64,000 nucleotides of DNA, taken from Tenrec ecaudatus (Eukaryota; Chordata; Mammalia; Afrosoricida; Tenrecidae). The first letter of the stretch is position 1; each line of letters begins with the position of its first letter. The DNA is taken from positions 129,128,937 to 129,192,936 of the forward strand of contig NC_134538.1 of the NCBI RefSeq assembly GCF_050624435.1, written 5' to 3'. The translations under genes were made by a program, and so were the position numbers. Of this stretch, positions 1 through 11,489 are shown one piece after another. Below the pieces are notes generated by a model. The model had not been told where the DNA came from, did no database searches, and saw only the letters and a program-made list of their open reading frames with translations.

Positions 1-136
1 TGAATTATCCCACATTGTGCTCCTGATTCTGTTACCTTCAGGAAAATTAGGTGATTTCTGCTCCTGTTTTGCACCTGTTTATGTTACTGTGCAAATAATA
101 GTAATTCATAAGCATGCTGTAGAAAATGCTTATGAT

Positions 137-305
137 GGAGTGGGCTAAGCATTGGGCTACTGGTTGCAAGATTCAAGTCCAACAGTTACTAGTTTGTTCA
201 GTCCACAACAGAGAGATGAGACTGTCTTCTCGGAAGAATATTAATAGCATCAGGATCTCTATATACTGTCACTATGAATAAGAAGCAACTAGAAAGCAGT
301 TGGGG
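137..305 (+). mobile_element. AfroSINE (tRNA-derived SINE), diverged
   Basis: This short interspersed element keeps the AfroSINE order. A tRNA-like head contains 'ggctaagcattgggctact', a middle reads 'gagatgagactgtcttctc', and the tail holds 'gtcactatgaataagaagc', a decayed form of the family's 3' end. Such elements have an internal RNA polymerase III promoter and move using LINE machinery. This copy is old and the ends are approximate. Confidence 0.6.
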
Positions 306-744
306 GTGGAGGTGCTAAGGGCATTGTTCAGTTCAGTTAAGGTTTATGAAGACCTTTATATACAAGTCTATACAATTAAGTGTAGGAGTCCTATTGTTTT
401 TTATCACTGATGTGTTATGTGAGAGAATAAGGATAATTATACAAGGCGTTGTGATTTGCGACTAAATAACTTTGAAGCTAAAATTAGAAGTTCTGGATTT
501 GCATCTTTGTGACATTGGACTAGCCATGGGACCTTTTTGGGCATGTCTGATGGCATAACTGGACTTTGATTTGTTTTCTGTAAAAGTAGCATTGACTTTA
601 CCTGTCTCTTAAAAATTAAAATGTAACAGATAAAGTTCTTCTGCAATAAATTATGTGGTGTATAAAAACATGGAAAGGATCAAGTATGTAGGTTATTGTC
701 ATGAACCACAAGATATTGCCCTCATTCTTGCAACTCAAAGCACA
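306..744. other. No recognised feature
   Basis: AT-rich single-copy-looking sequence. I see no coding signal, RNA gene or clear repeat. Short open frames here are of chance length. Confidence 0.5.
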
Positions 745-882
745 AACTAGCAGACTCAGCATTCATTTGGGGCACATAAGAGCTGCAAAATCTCAGGCCC
801 TACACAGACTGAAGATCTGCATTGGAACGAGATCCCTAGGTGATTTAATATGCATTAACACTTCAGAATCACTGGCTGGATA
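745..882 (+). mobile_element. MER5A-like hAT-Charlie MITE remnant
   Basis: The stretch reads like an ancient MER5-type non-autonomous hAT element. It has a 'gcaaaatctcaggccc' segment, an 'atctgcattggaacgagatc' segment and an ending 'acttcagaatcactggctgg' near the expected terminal inverted repeat. It is heavily mutated, the left end is approximate, and the assignment is from memory of the family. Confidence 0.45.
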
Positions 883-919
883 TGCTTGCTCTTAATTCTT
901 TCTTAGAATTAATAATAAC

Positions 920-1528
920 TGTGTTAGTCTGGCTTGGCTAGAGAAACAAATTCATAGACACTCATGTGTATAAGAAAAATTTTTATATACAAGAGCAATT
1001 GAATATCAAGAAAACATCTTAGCCCAGTCCTGATCAAGTCCATAAATCCGATATTAGCCCATATGTCCCATACCAATCTATAAAGTCCTCTTTGGACTCA
1101 CGAAACAGATGGAGTGATGCGAAATGTGGGGAGATCACAGGCACTGGGTGCAAAATCTTATGGATCCAGTGGGGGTAGAAGCATCTCAGCATTCTACATG
1201 CCTCCTCCAGTTCCCAGGGAACAAGGTCTATCAGAATATTGCTATGTGTCTTGTCAGCACAACGTCTCTCATCTCTCAGGGATGGAGTTTTAAGTCCTGT
1301 CAGTAGAGAGTCTTCAAGGGAGTCAGCAGAGAGAGAGGTGTCTCCTGCCTCCAAAGAGGAAACCCAGGAATGACTCAAAGGATATTCAAGTATCTTAGAA
1401 GAGGGCATTCAAGGTCCTTGTCAGACTTAGTACTTTCACATTTTCTTGGCAAAAATGCATGTAAAAATGTCATTTTCCAGGACCCAAAACTTAAAGTCTG
1501 ATTCCCCAGTAACTCTCATTTTTTAACA
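920..1528 (-). mobile_element. MaLR-like LTR (solo), antisense
   Basis: On the minus strand this element ends in TAACACA. On the plus strand it opens with 'tgtgttagtctgg' and then 'ctagagaaacaaa'. The same terminus is seen at 7750 and, in the other orientation, at 59349, so the three belong to one class. It is about 600 bp, non-coding, and has no internal retroviral genes beside it, which fits a solo LTR. MaLR class is my inference from the termini. Open frames inside it are not genes. Confidence 0.55.
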
Positions 1529-1867
1529 ATATTGCATTTTGTTCTATTATAGATAACTTAATCATATCCAAGCATATGACCACCTGTATCAGAAATACCG
1601 ATGTGTTTTTTTTTCCAATTTCAGTAGCACAACTGATCCAGTAAAAGTTTTCCGACTCTGGAAGCCCTACATAGGATCATAACACGTCAGTTGATTGTGT
1701 TCGTCTGTACATAGCGAGCAAACCAGACATTTGGAATGGGGCTGCACTGTGACACAGAGCTAGCACCAGAAACCACTTATTGAAGGAACTGGTTTCATAT
1801 AACAATGATCTGAGGAAAATATCTCCATCGAATCCATACTCACCTCTCCTAATTTATTTTAATTGGG

Positions 1868-1869
<2 letters not shown>
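1529..1869. other. No recognised feature
   Basis: Unassigned sequence between an LTR and a microsatellite. No coding or RNA signal is visible. Confidence 0.45.
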
Positions 1870-1935
<66 letters not shown>

Positions 1936-1959
1936 CCTCCCTCCCTCCCTCTCTCCCTG
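1870..1959 (+). repeat. (CT)n followed by (CCCT)n microsatellite
   Basis: About 60 bp of pure CT dinucleotide runs directly into about 30 bp of CCCT tetranucleotide. It abuts the 3' end of an antisense AfroSINE, a common seeding place for microsatellites. The serine-leucine and glutamate-arginine open frames here come from the dinucleotide repeat. Confidence 0.95.
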
Positions 1960-2088
1960 CTCAGTATCGATTCTAAATCATAGCAACCCTGTAGGACACA
2001 GAATAACTGCCCTTGTGGATTTCTGAGACTATAATGTTTTATGGGAGTAGAAAGACTCATCTTTTTCTTGGGACCTGGGGACCAGTAA
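1960..2088 (-). mobile_element. AfroSINE, antisense, truncated
   Basis: Reads in reverse as the AfroSINE 3' half: 'ctaaatcatagcaaccctgt', 'aggacacagaataactgccc', then 'gggagtagaaagactcatc'. The tRNA-like 5' head is missing. Confidence 0.75.
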
Positions 2089-2359
2089 TTATTAATATTG
2101 TATATCATGCAGTTTGTTCTATCTAACTGGTATTCTGTTTAAGCTAGCTTGCAACTGGTGATCACAAAATACTCCTCTTTTTCACAAACTGTGCACTTTC
2201 TTCTGCTATTCTGAGGAGCAGTAACTTCTCTGATATTCACCGAATTCCTTCCAGAAGTCAACTGTAGACCAGTGAATAGATGTGCATCTTCAAATCAGAA
2301 AGAGAGAAACACCCAAATCTATGGCTACACACATTAGTTTTGGATTTAGTGTTCTTGTT
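2089..2359. other. No recognised feature
   Basis: Unassigned sequence between a SINE and an RTE fragment. Confidence 0.4.
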
Positions 2360-3085
2360 GATGTTGTTGGAAGAGGTCAAGTCAGCTCTAACTCATAGAG
2401 ACCCCCGCCATCTTCACAATTGTTATTTTTGAGGCCATCCTTGCAACTGTTGTGTCAATCACGTGGAAGGTCTTCCTCTTTTTTGCTGCCCCTGTACTTT
2501 ACCAAGCATGGTCTCCTATAAGATGCACTGGTCTTTTCTGGCAACGTGTCCAAATTACATGAGACAAAGTCTTACAATCCTTGCTTCCAAGGAACTTCCT
2601 GGCTCTTCTTCTAAGAAAGACTGGTTGATCTTTTAGCAGTCCATGGTACTTTCAATGTTCTCCATCAATACTATAATTCTAATGCATCAATCCTTTTCCT
2701 ATCTTCCTTATTGAATCTCCAACTTTCATAGGCTTATGAGGTGATTGAAAATACCATTGCTTGGATCAGACACATCTTGTAGCTCAAAGTAGCATCCTTG
2801 CCTTCCTTCCAACAATTTAAAGAAGCATGTGCAGCAGATTTACAACCAGGCGTCTCTTGGTTGCTGCTTTCATGAGCACTGATTGTGGATCCAAGCAAGA
2901 TGAAATCTTTGACAACTTCAATCTCATCTCATTGGCTCAATTGTGAAGATGTTTGTTTTCTTTACAATGAATTGTAATCCATACTGAAGGATGCAATCCC
3001 TGATTCTCACCAGCAAGTTCTTCAAATTCTTCTCAATTTCAGCAGTCAAGGTGGTGTAACTGCATACTGAAGGGTAATAGCCACC
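2360..3085 (-). mobile_element. RTE (BovB-like) LINE fragment, antisense, 3' portion
   Basis: The plus strand shows the reverse complement of the RTE 3' third. Recognisable landmarks in order are 'ctttaccaagcatg', 'gtccatggtactttcaat', 'cttatgaggtgattgaaaa', 'gtggatccaagcaagatga' and 'gtaatccatactgaagg'. The order matches other RTE copies in this window, for example 57770-58080 and 9600-10980. RTE elements encode an endonuclease and reverse transcriptase. This piece is dead and 5' truncated. Confidence 0.75.
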
Positions 3086-3638
3086 CTTTTCCTTTTCCCC
3101 TTTTATCACCTTCACTGGATTGTTACTGTAGTTCATTTAGGGGAAATGGAGCAGGAGCCATGAAAAAAAGAGGAGACGTAAGATTGTTATTCTAATATCC
3201 CTACATCATTTTAGCAACTGACGGACTCCTGTAACTTCTTTGTCAAAGGAAAACAGGCCGAATTATCACTATGATTACAGCAAGCGCATATGGATAGTGC
3301 ATATGGATGCACTATCTTATTAAAACATGTCTAAATCTCAAAGATCATAAATAAAGTACAAGCCCTTGTTGACGGAGATTGTCATAAAAAGGAACTCAGT
3401 GAAGCTTTATATCATTTATGAAATTGGCTCATATTTTATCAACTACACATCTAAGATAACATGTTGGTTTGCAAAAAAATTACATTTACTTACCTACCAT
3501 AATTTTACATATGCAAAAATTTCAGCTAAAGTGTATTTAATCAATGCTCTCAACTTGCTTATGTGGTTATGAATGAGGAAGTGAATTCCTTGAAAGTGTC
3601 CAAGACTCTTTCCTGCGGCTTCATAATTCCATTCTAAA
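3086..3638. other. No recognised feature
   Basis: AT-rich sequence with no gene or repeat I can name. Confidence 0.45.
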
Positions 3639-3776
3639 TTTCCTGACTGCAGGCCAATGCTCGCCCTTCCTCATGCATCACTTTGTATTTGAAAGGCTAA
3701 GTGGAATTAAGTATAAAAATTTGAACATTTAGATTCATACTATGAAACCAAGGTTTTAAAGTTATGATTGATTTTT
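3639..3776 (+). repeat. Copy 1 of a local direct repeat
   Basis: About 135 bp that aligns with 4340-4475. Both copies contain 'ggccaatgct', a 'atcactttgtattt' or 'atcactgtgtattt' segment, and 'aagtggaatta' followed by similar A/T-rich text. It may be a local duplication or two copies of an unnamed interspersed repeat. Confidence 0.65.
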
Positions 3777-4339
3777 AAGGTGCAAAAGATCACTAATGCA
3801 TGAGATTTTAAATATCTAAATTGGATGTAATAATACTTTTTATTGAAGATTGAAAATGGCCTGGGCTTTTACTGTTAATAGTTTTCAAACATGTACTAAT
3901 AGGTAGGCCGATTAATGCAATGAATGCTTAGCAGCCTCATTTGCATAACGTGGGAGTCAAAAGTGCCCTTTTTTCTTTCTTCGTGCTGAGACATTATCTC
4001 AGTAGTAGTTTGCACCTGGTAACTTTTCCTAGTTCATGGTTCTTTGTAGTTTACTTTGTAACTAAAAGAGCAGTATTTGGCAGCAAGATACAATTTTTTC
4101 CTTTTTTGTCTTTTAAAGCTATGAGCTATAGTCTACTGCAAGAGTGCCTGGGGTGGGGAGGGCTACAGATTTCTCATTGTGAGGTGCCTTAAGTGGGTCC
4201 CTGAATGTGATAGATAAGGTGGTGTGTCAACTTAGCTGGGCTAGGATTCTCAGTGATTTGGCAATTAGCATTTAGTAATGCTCTATGACATGAACTGGCA
4301 TAACGTAGTCGAAGTGAATATATTGTAAGCCTCCATAAG
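3777..4339. other. Unassigned, possible DNA-transposon remnant at the right
   Basis: Nothing coding is seen. Around 4208-4290 the text 'gtgtcaacttagctgggcta' resembles the head of an old interspersed repeat, but I cannot place it in a family. Confidence 0.3.
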
Positions 4340-4475
4340 TTTCCTGATTTCTGGCCAATGCTGTCCCTGTCCCACATATCACTGTGTATTTCAAAAGGTA
4401 AGTGGAATTAACTATAAACATTTGAAGAGTCCGATTCATTCTATAAAGTAAAGATTTTACATTTTGACTGATTTT
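4340..4475 (+). repeat. Copy 2 of a local direct repeat
   Basis: Second copy of the unit at 3639-3776, in the same orientation, about 700 bp downstream. It ends against a short (TG)n tract at 4474-4489. Confidence 0.65.
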
Positions 4476-4555
4476 GTGTGTGTGTGTGTTCATGCCTTAA
4501 ATACATATACATACATATATATCATCTATCCACTATCTGTCTTTCTATCTATATA

Positions 4556-4746
4556 CCTTGGTGGCATAGTACACGTTGGGCTACTAACTGCAAGGTCAGC
4601 AGTTGGAAACCACTATCTTCTCCTTGGCAGAAAGGGAGAAAGCTGATGCTTTCTACTCCCATAAAGATTTATAGTCTCCAAAACCCACAGGGGCAGTTCT
4701 ACTCTATCCTATAGGTCCCTGGGAATGGTAATCAATTTGATGGCAG
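4556..4746 (+). mobile_element. AfroSINE, near full length
   Basis: The best-preserved AfroSINE in the window. The tRNA-like head 'gttgggctactaactgcaag' is followed by 'gtcagcagttggaaacc', where the B-box-like promoter lies, then 'ctttctactcccataaa' and 'aaacccacaggggcagttct'. The 3' end reads 'tcaatttgatggcagt'. It sits between two A/T-rich microsatellites. Confidence 0.9.
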
Positions 4747-4905
4747 TATATGTGTATATACATACACGTATATGTGTTTGTGATATATATATATATCATT
4801 GGTGTGGCACATACATTTATATGTGTTTGTGATTAGATGACAGATAGATACATACATGATAGATAGATAAACAGATAGATCAATTGATTGATCGATCGCT
4901 CGTCT
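4747..4905 (+). repeat. Imperfect TA/TG and GATA simple repeats
   Basis: A patchy (TA)n/(TG)n tract is followed by degenerate GATA units such as 'gatagatagataaacagata', which begin just after the 3' end of the AfroSINE. Confidence 0.8.
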
Positions 4906-7573
4906 GCCATACTGTGGTTGTTTGCATGTTGCTGTGATGCTCCCAAGCTGTGTCACCACTATTTCAAATACCAGCATCAAAGCATCAAAAAAAAGATATA
5001 AGTACTAAAAAGAGTTACTGTACTGAAAAGTTAGTTTGACCATGTCAGCACATGGCATATCATCAAGAATCAAGGGTGCTAAAGGAAGAAGCACAAATTA
5101 CACGGTCATGTATTTGCTGCGCATTTTCTGCTCATTCTCCCATTGATCATTACTCTATGACGACTCATTTTCAGTAATAGAAATTGTTTTTATAGGTAAA
5201 ATTTTAGTAGTAGTGCACATTCTGCATAGTGCTTGTCTTGAAAAGTTACTGTGGATGGGAGTTTTTCCCGTATCTCACAAATATCAGATGCTGAATCTTT
5301 AATTTGAGGTCACTCATCTGAGAATATAGCAAAGAAGTACCCCAAGTCTTTCCTTCATTTGTGTTCCTAAAATTTGTGATAAGCTAGACTTCCTTCCAGT
5401 CTCTACCATGACATTGAATTCTGCATCCATTTGCTCTTGCTTGCTTTCTTGTCTATCAATAACCACATAATGAGGCATTTAGGTGGTTTGATTCCTTTTT
5501 CTTTTCCTTTTTTAAGCCAGTGATAGTTAATGTTGCTGGCAATCAGGGTTATGCAAACCTTACCTTTATCTAAAACAAATCCATAGAGTTTTCTCATTTC
5601 TGTGACAAAATCAGGTCTATTTGCTAGGAGTCCTCAATGAGTCAGGGCTGTTTTGAAATTAGGTTTAAAACATTGTACCCACCCACAGTTGTTTTGTATT
5701 GTTTTATCATGACAAAGCTTCCCTATCCGCCTTACTTAATATGTACATAATTGGTAATGGTTTCCGTCTATGCACACATGTGCCACTGACTTCCTGCAGA
5801 TAATGCAGGTCATTATTCTTCTTGATGTCAAACTTAATCAGATAATTTGAATTTTGCTTTTTTAGAGATGAAATATTACTTTAGCTGTAGGACATTAACA
5901 AGAAACACAATGCAACTGCAGACTGAAATGCCGCTGATAACCTGATTTTCAAATGTGTTATGCTAATACTGCCAACAGATGTTACAGTTCTGTGGCTGCT
6001 GGAGGAAAGACAGAGGAGGCTTTCTGAATCAATAAAGCACACGATAGTAATGATGATGGGAGACAATTGCATCTCTGGCAACTTTTTAATGATATTCACG
6101 TTGCCAATGGCTGTTTGGGTATATCTGTTGAGAGAGCTCATCTTATCGTTTCAGTTGATTCTAACTATGACTCATCCCATTGAGCAAAGAGCCAGATATG
6201 ATTTTTTTCCTGGAAAAACTCCAGACAGTGATATAAAAGTTTGAGCATTTCACAAAGGATCACACACATTTGATTAAACCAATTCTCACTTGGTTTAACA
6301 TTGAGAAGCAAAGTATTGCTCTCAGTACATCTAATGACCTCCACCACCACCACCACCACCCCACTGTAGACAAGGGTGGCTGCTCTGTCGTGGAGGGGGA
6401 TTTAATTGGGTGGAAGGATTTAGCCACCTGGTTATAAGCCACTCTCATAGATTAAGTCTTGAGTGGTGTCTTCAGGAAAGTGTCAGACTTTCTAAGTTAT
6501 GGTAGGTTGTTTATAATGGAATCACTGACTACCAAGTCTGGGGTTTTGTTTCTTTCTTTTCTTCTTTAGAGATCATTTTTGCCTTGTGACTTTACAAAAG
6601 ACATTCATCTGTTTGGATATGATATTACTTTCATAGCTATGATAATGTGTTTACCTTTATAAGTGCTTACACATTCCTTAGACAGGCCTTGATTAAATAG
6701 CAAGATAGCTAATGAGTGAGAATAAAGAATTAAAGTCAATTTTCAATGTCTTACATCATCATCTTTAATGCTTATTTATTTTTATCTTTAATTGTACTGC
6801 AGGAAGTATAATGCCAATGTAAGGAGAAGGATTACATGAAATAAGACATACCAATTGGCAATGATCATAATTTCTGGGAAAAGTCAATATCTCACTTCAC
6901 TGACACCAACTGCTTGAGCCAATTGAACTCATTATCAGTTCTGTTTCCTTCTGTCCTGACACCAGCTGAACATGCAACGCTTCTTCCTCTGATGCTAGGG
7001 TTCTAGAACTAGGTCAGATCTCACAAGTTGTGAGACACATGTGCCAGTCAACCAACTTCACAAAGACCTCAGATGCCAGTCACAGTCTTGGGATATCTAG
7101 TGACATTCTCACTGCTGAACTGTTAGATAAAAATTTGAGATTTAATTTTTTTCACTAGCCCCTCAAAATATCTGCCATAAGTTCATAGACCCAATTTCCT
7201 TTATTTGCGAACTATTGTATAAGAGCAGCATACTTTAAAATATCTTGGGTTAGAAAAGGGTAGTAGACTTGAAATTACCATTTTATTACAGCAAAAAGAA
7301 TACAACACTGTACACAGAAGAGCTACACAGATTGAGGTCTAGGAGCATGTAAACAACCGGTAAGACCCTGAAGATCGCGGACACAGAACCTATATTGGGG
7401 GCTCATTAGAAAGGCCATGCCCTTCCCCACTCACCACTTTCTAGCATCACTTTCTAGACATTAACTGAGTCACCACCCTAGTGTGCACTTTCATCACAGG
7501 TAAAATTTCAAGATCTTAAAAGATAAATCTTAGGAACCAAGAACAAAGACTGCTTTGTGGTAAAGTTAATTTC
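4906..7573. other. Long unassigned AT-rich stretch
   Basis: About 2.7 kb with no gene, RNA or named mobile element that I can support. It contains a short CAC triplet run at 6343-6361, which produces a poly-tryptophan frame on the minus strand and is not evidence of coding. Confidence 0.45.
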
Positions 7574-7745
7574 TTTGTTGCAGTAATTGTTAATTGCCAT
7601 CAAATCGCTCTTATTAATAGCAACCTTATATAAAACAGAATAAAACGCTTTCCAGTCCTGTTCCCTCCTCAATACCTTTGCCATGTTTGAGTCCATTGTT
7701 ACAGGCACTGTGCCAATTCATGCCATTGGAGTTCTTCCTCCTATT
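7574..7745 (-). mobile_element. RTE 3'-end fragment, antisense
   Basis: Reads as the reverse of an RTE 3' end. The landmarks are 'gccatgtttgagtccattgt', a vowel-shifted 'caggcactgtgccaattcat', and a CTTCCTC run before the LTR at 7750. It is short and diverged. Confidence 0.55.
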
Positions 7746-7749
7746 CACT

Positions 7750-7816
7750 TGTGTTAGGCAGGGTTCTCTAGAGAAACAAAACCTGAACACTTATGATTTT
7801 ATAAAGATAGATACAT

Positions 7817-7877
<61 letters not shown>

Positions 7878-8395
7878 GGGCAGGTTTGTGTAGTGAGAAG
7901 GAATACAACAGCTAATTAGTTCACGCAGCTCTACAGAGGACTCAGTTCAACTCACTTTCATAGAACAGTTAATATACTGAAGGTCCTTCAACTCAAACCA
8001 ACTGCTGGCCCAAGGTCAAGGAAGCCGACTGGGGAATCTGCCCTCTGACAAGACGAGCTGAGTTGGCCCACAAGCAGCAGACAAGGCCGGGTGGGACAGT
8101 AACAGCAGGAAGGTGAGAAGTGCAAACATAGCAGAGACCAGTAGCTCGGCAGCACAGGGAAGCAGGTCCCAATTAAGCCTCAAGCTCTACTGATGCACTC
8201 AGCAGGATCCACAGGTTGACTTGGCCCACAGGTATTACAGCAAAGGACTAGCTCAGGCAGCAGAGTACTGGTCTGGCCACAATGGAGACAGAGAGAAAAA
8301 GGCTGGCCTTGGAAAGACATTTTTCTCCATGGCCCTCCAATAAAGCTGTGACCTGACCAACGATCTCAATTCCACCCACATGTTCCTACAGAACC
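7750..8395 (-). mobile_element. MaLR-like LTR (solo), antisense, with internal (GATA)n
   Basis: Opens on the plus strand with 'tgtgttaggcagggttctct' and 'agagaaacaaaacc', the same terminus as the element at 920. A (GATA)n microsatellite lies near this end at 7806-7877. The body runs through 'ggtccttcaactcaaaccaa' to about 8395. There are no internal retroviral genes. The class is inferred from the termini. Confidence 0.55.
7806..7877 (+). repeat. (GATA)n microsatellite
   Basis: A nearly pure run of GATA units preceded by one 'gatacatgatagata' variant, located inside the LTR near its plus-strand left end. Confidence 0.95.
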
Positions 8396-8396
8396 A

Positions 8397-8695
8397 TTGA
8401 GTTGGTTCCAATCATAGTTACCTTATTGCAAGAGAATGGAACACTGATGAGTCCCATGACATTTTCACAATCATTAGCTCATGATTGCAACAATTTTGCC
8501 AACTCACCTCATTGAGAGTCTTCTTTATGTTTATCCTATACTTTACCAAGCTTGATGTAATTTTCCAGAAACTGGCCCTATCTGAGAATGCATCAAAGTA
8601 CATCCCATTCTTAATTCAAAAGAGCATTTTAACTGTGTTTCTTCCAAGACAGTTTTGTACAATTATCTAGCATTTTTTGTTCAATCATTATAGAA
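8397..8695 (-). mobile_element. RTE 3'-end fragment, antisense
   Basis: Starts again at the RTE 3' terminus with 'gttggttccaatcatagtta' and continues with 'tactttaccaagcttgatg' and 'ttgtgtttcttccaagaca'-like text around 8635-8652. It is a copy distinct from 7574-7745 because both begin at the 3' end. Confidence 0.6.
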
Positions 8696-8847
8696 TATTT
8701 ACACACTGTATATAAACAATTACTATTGTATGTATAGGGATATAATTCAAAGGCATTCATTCTACTTTGGTCTTCCCTATTTGTTGGATAGTTTTCCCAT
8801 GAACTGGAGGCAGATGGAATGATCATGCTTTGTATCTTCTCCATTGA

Positions 8848-9040
8848 AAATAATTCTGCCATTGAGTAATTGCCAACTCATAGCAACTCTATAGAACACG
8901 GTAGAACTAAGCTTGTAACTATTTATGGGAAAAGAAAGCATCATTTTCTTCGGCGTAGCCATTAGGGGTTTGGAAATGCTAACCTTGTAGTCAGCAATCC
9001 AGCATATAATGCATTATGCCATCAGGCCTCTTCAAGGGTA
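8848..9040 (-). mobile_element. AfroSINE, antisense
   Basis: Near full length in reverse: 'ccaactcatagcaactctat', a 'ggtagaacta' segment, 'tttatgggaaaagaaagca', and the tRNA-like head reversed as 'gcatataatgcattatgcca'. Confidence 0.75.
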
Positions 9041-9104
9041 CCATAGCCCTCAAATGACCTCTCTGTTTTCTAATACTTTAAAGATGTATTTTGCCATACA
9101 TTTT

Positions 9105-9598
9105 CCAATTGAAATATGTCATTTGGTTTCTTGACTGCTGTGCACATAGCAGTAAATCAAGGATCCAAGTAAAATGAAATCCTTGGCATCTTTGGTCTTC
9201 TCACCATTTACCTTGGTGTTACTCATTTGTGTAATTTGTCCAATTGTGAGGATTTTATATGTATAATTATTAAAGTATAATCCACATTGAAATCTTTGCT
9301 TTTCATTAGTAAGTGCTTCTAGCATCCTAGTTTTCAGCAAGCAGGATTTTGTCACTTGCATATCATAAACCGTTGATGAGTCTTACTACAATTCTGATGC
9401 TGTGTTTTCATTTAATTACTCCTCAAATTATTTTCTCAACATCAAGATTGAATGCATAAGCAAGCAGTTACCCTTATTCCGTTCGTGCAGCAGACTTCTG
9501 GCCTGTGTAATGTTCAACATGAGCACAATGAAATATTTCGTAATTCTCTTCTGTGTAATGTTATCCATACTTTGGTATGGTCCAGAGAGTCGAATCTA
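9105..9598 (-). mobile_element. RTE fragment, antisense, central-to-3' region
   Basis: Landmarks include 'tttggtttcttgactgctg', 'ggatccaagtaaaatgaaat', 'ccaattgtgaggatttta' and 'aagtgcttctagcatcc'. The next copy restarts at the 3' terminus near 9600, so this is a separate insertion or a rearranged copy. Confidence 0.65.
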
Positions 9599-9599
9599 T

Positions 9600-10980
9600 C
9601 TTCTTCTTCTTTGCTATTCTTCTACTTTACCAACCATGATATCCGCTTCTAGGGACTGGTCTGTCCAGACAACATGTCCTAAATATGTGAGACAGATCTT
9701 GCCATATTCCCTTTAAAGATATATTCTGGCTGTACTTCTAAGGCACACGGCATATGTATTGCTCTTCTGGTAGTCTACAGCAATTTCAAAATTATTTTGT
9801 AGCTCTATAATTCAAATTCAACTATTCCTTATCCATTGTACCGGTTTCCCTTGCACACGAGGCCATTGGAAACACTGTGGCTTTTGGGCCAGGCCTACAT
9901 TCCTCTTCAAAGTGACGCCCTTACCCTTCAGCATTTTGACAAGGTTTGTGCAGTAGAGTCACCCAATTCAATTCTACCATTGAGTTTTTGCCTACAGTTT
10001 CCATTACCTTTGATCTAAGAAAGACACAATCCTTGACAACTTCAATCTTTTCTCGTGTTTACTCTGATGTTACTTATTGTCCTGGCTTTAAAAATTTTTA
10101 TTTTCTTCATATTGAGTTGCCATCCATGATGAAGATTGCCACCACTGATCTTTATCACAAGTGCTTCAAGTCCTCCTCACTCTCAGTAAGCAAAGTTATG
10201 GCATCTATGTATCACAGGTTGTTAATAAGTCTTCCTCCTATTCTGATGTCTCATTCTTCTTCTTCTTATAGTCCAGCTTCTCAGATTATTTGCTCAGCAT
10301 GCACATTGAGTGATTATGGTGAACTTTCCTGATTTCAAACAACGCAGACTTCCCTAGTCTCATTGAAATCAATGCTTCTTGTTCCATGTACGGGTTCCAA
10401 ATAAGTACAACGATGTGTTATGGAATTCCTATTCTTTTGAATGCTATCCTTAGTTTTCTATGATCCACACTGATGAAGATATTTTCATAATTCTAGTAAA
10501 CATCATCTAGTGTTCTACACTTTCAGCCAAGATCCATCCGATGTCACTAATGATATTTTCTTATGCCACATCCTTTTAAAATCTGGCTTAGATTCCTGGC
10601 AGCTCCCTGTCCACATACTACTGTAGCTGCTTTAAAATTCTCTTAAGCAAAATTTTACATGCATGCGATATTAATTATATTGTTTGAGAATTGCAACATT
10701 GTTGTATGCCCTTTTTTTGCAAGAGGTACAAATCTGGACATGTTTAATCTTCAACACTCCAGTCTGTTGTCCAGGTATCTATATTCCAGATTTATTGGCA
10801 TAGATGAGTAAGTGCTTCTAGTGTTTACTCAGCTTGTTAAAAATAATTCATTGTTATTCTGTCAATTATTGGATCTTGTTTTTCACCTATTCCTGCATTG
10901 CAGCTTGGAATTCTTCTATAATTGCCATAGGTTCTTCATCATATGCTACTTCTTGAATTGACTATGGAATGTGGAATTTA
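9600..10980 (-). mobile_element. RTE (BovB-like) fragment, antisense, RT to 3' end
   Basis: About 1.4 kb of RTE in reverse, from the 3' end back through the reverse-transcriptase region. Landmarks in order are 'ctactttaccaaccatgata', 'cttgacaacttcaatctttt', 'aagtgcttcaagtcctcctc', 'ggttgttaataagtcttcct', 'atagtccagcttctcagatt', and 'gccaagatccatccgatgtc'. Frames are broken. A short unrelated or degraded patch lies at about 9945-10000. Confidence 0.75.
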
Positions 10981-10989
10981 GATATTAGG

Positions 10990-11080
10990 CCCACTTTAAT
11001 TTTACTTAGATCCACAATCAATGCCCATGAAAGCATCAGTCAACAAATTGCACAAGGAATCTAGGACAGATTAATCCCTC
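10990..11080 (+). mobile_element. RTE fragment, sense, left part of a split copy
   Basis: Plus-strand RTE text 'tagatccacaatcaatgccc' and 'atgaaagcatcagtcaacaa'. It stops where an L1 3' end begins, and the same RTE resumes at about 11490 with 'aaatctgctacaaaacaca'. The L1 fragment therefore lies inside this copy. Confidence 0.65.
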
Positions 11081-11082
11081 AG

Positions 11083-11460
11083 GACCAATAATGAGAGTAG
11101 GGATACCAGGAGGGGAAAGGTAAGGTGGGGGGAGACAGAGGAAACCAATCACAATGTTCTACATATAACCCCCTCCCTGGGTGATAGACAACAGAAACGT
11201 GATTGAAAGGAGACATCAGTCAGTGTAAGACATGAAAAATAATAATTTATAAATTATCAAGAATTCATGAGGGAGGGAGAGTGGGGAAAGGTGGGATGAG
11301 GGGATGATACCAAGGGCTCAAGTAGAAAGAAAATGTTTTGAGAATTATGATGGCAACAAATGTACAAATGTGCTTGACACAATGGCTTGACACATATGTA
11401 TTGTGAAAAGAGCTGTATGAGCCCAAATAAAATTAATTTTAAATAAATAAACAAAAATAA
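11083..11460 (+). mobile_element. L1 3' end, 5'-truncated, sense
   Basis: Carries the recurrent 3' terminus of the window's L1 family: 'accaagggctcaagtagaaa', 'caaatgtgcttgacacaatg', then 'gagctgtatgagcc' with an AATAAA-containing end and an A-rich tail with interspersed T. It is inserted within a sense-strand RTE copy. Confidence 0.85.
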
Positions 11461-11489
11461 ATTTCACAATATAGCATAATTAGAAAATC

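Noticed and set aside
137..305. tRNA-like sequence as a possible true tRNA gene
   Set aside because: The tRNA-like head is followed by the AfroSINE body, and the acceptor stem and other arms do not pair well. The same holds for the other AfroSINE heads.
9946..10332. A 128-codon plus-strand frame
   Set aside because: The DNA is antisense RTE sequence. The frame is a by-product of the opposite strand.
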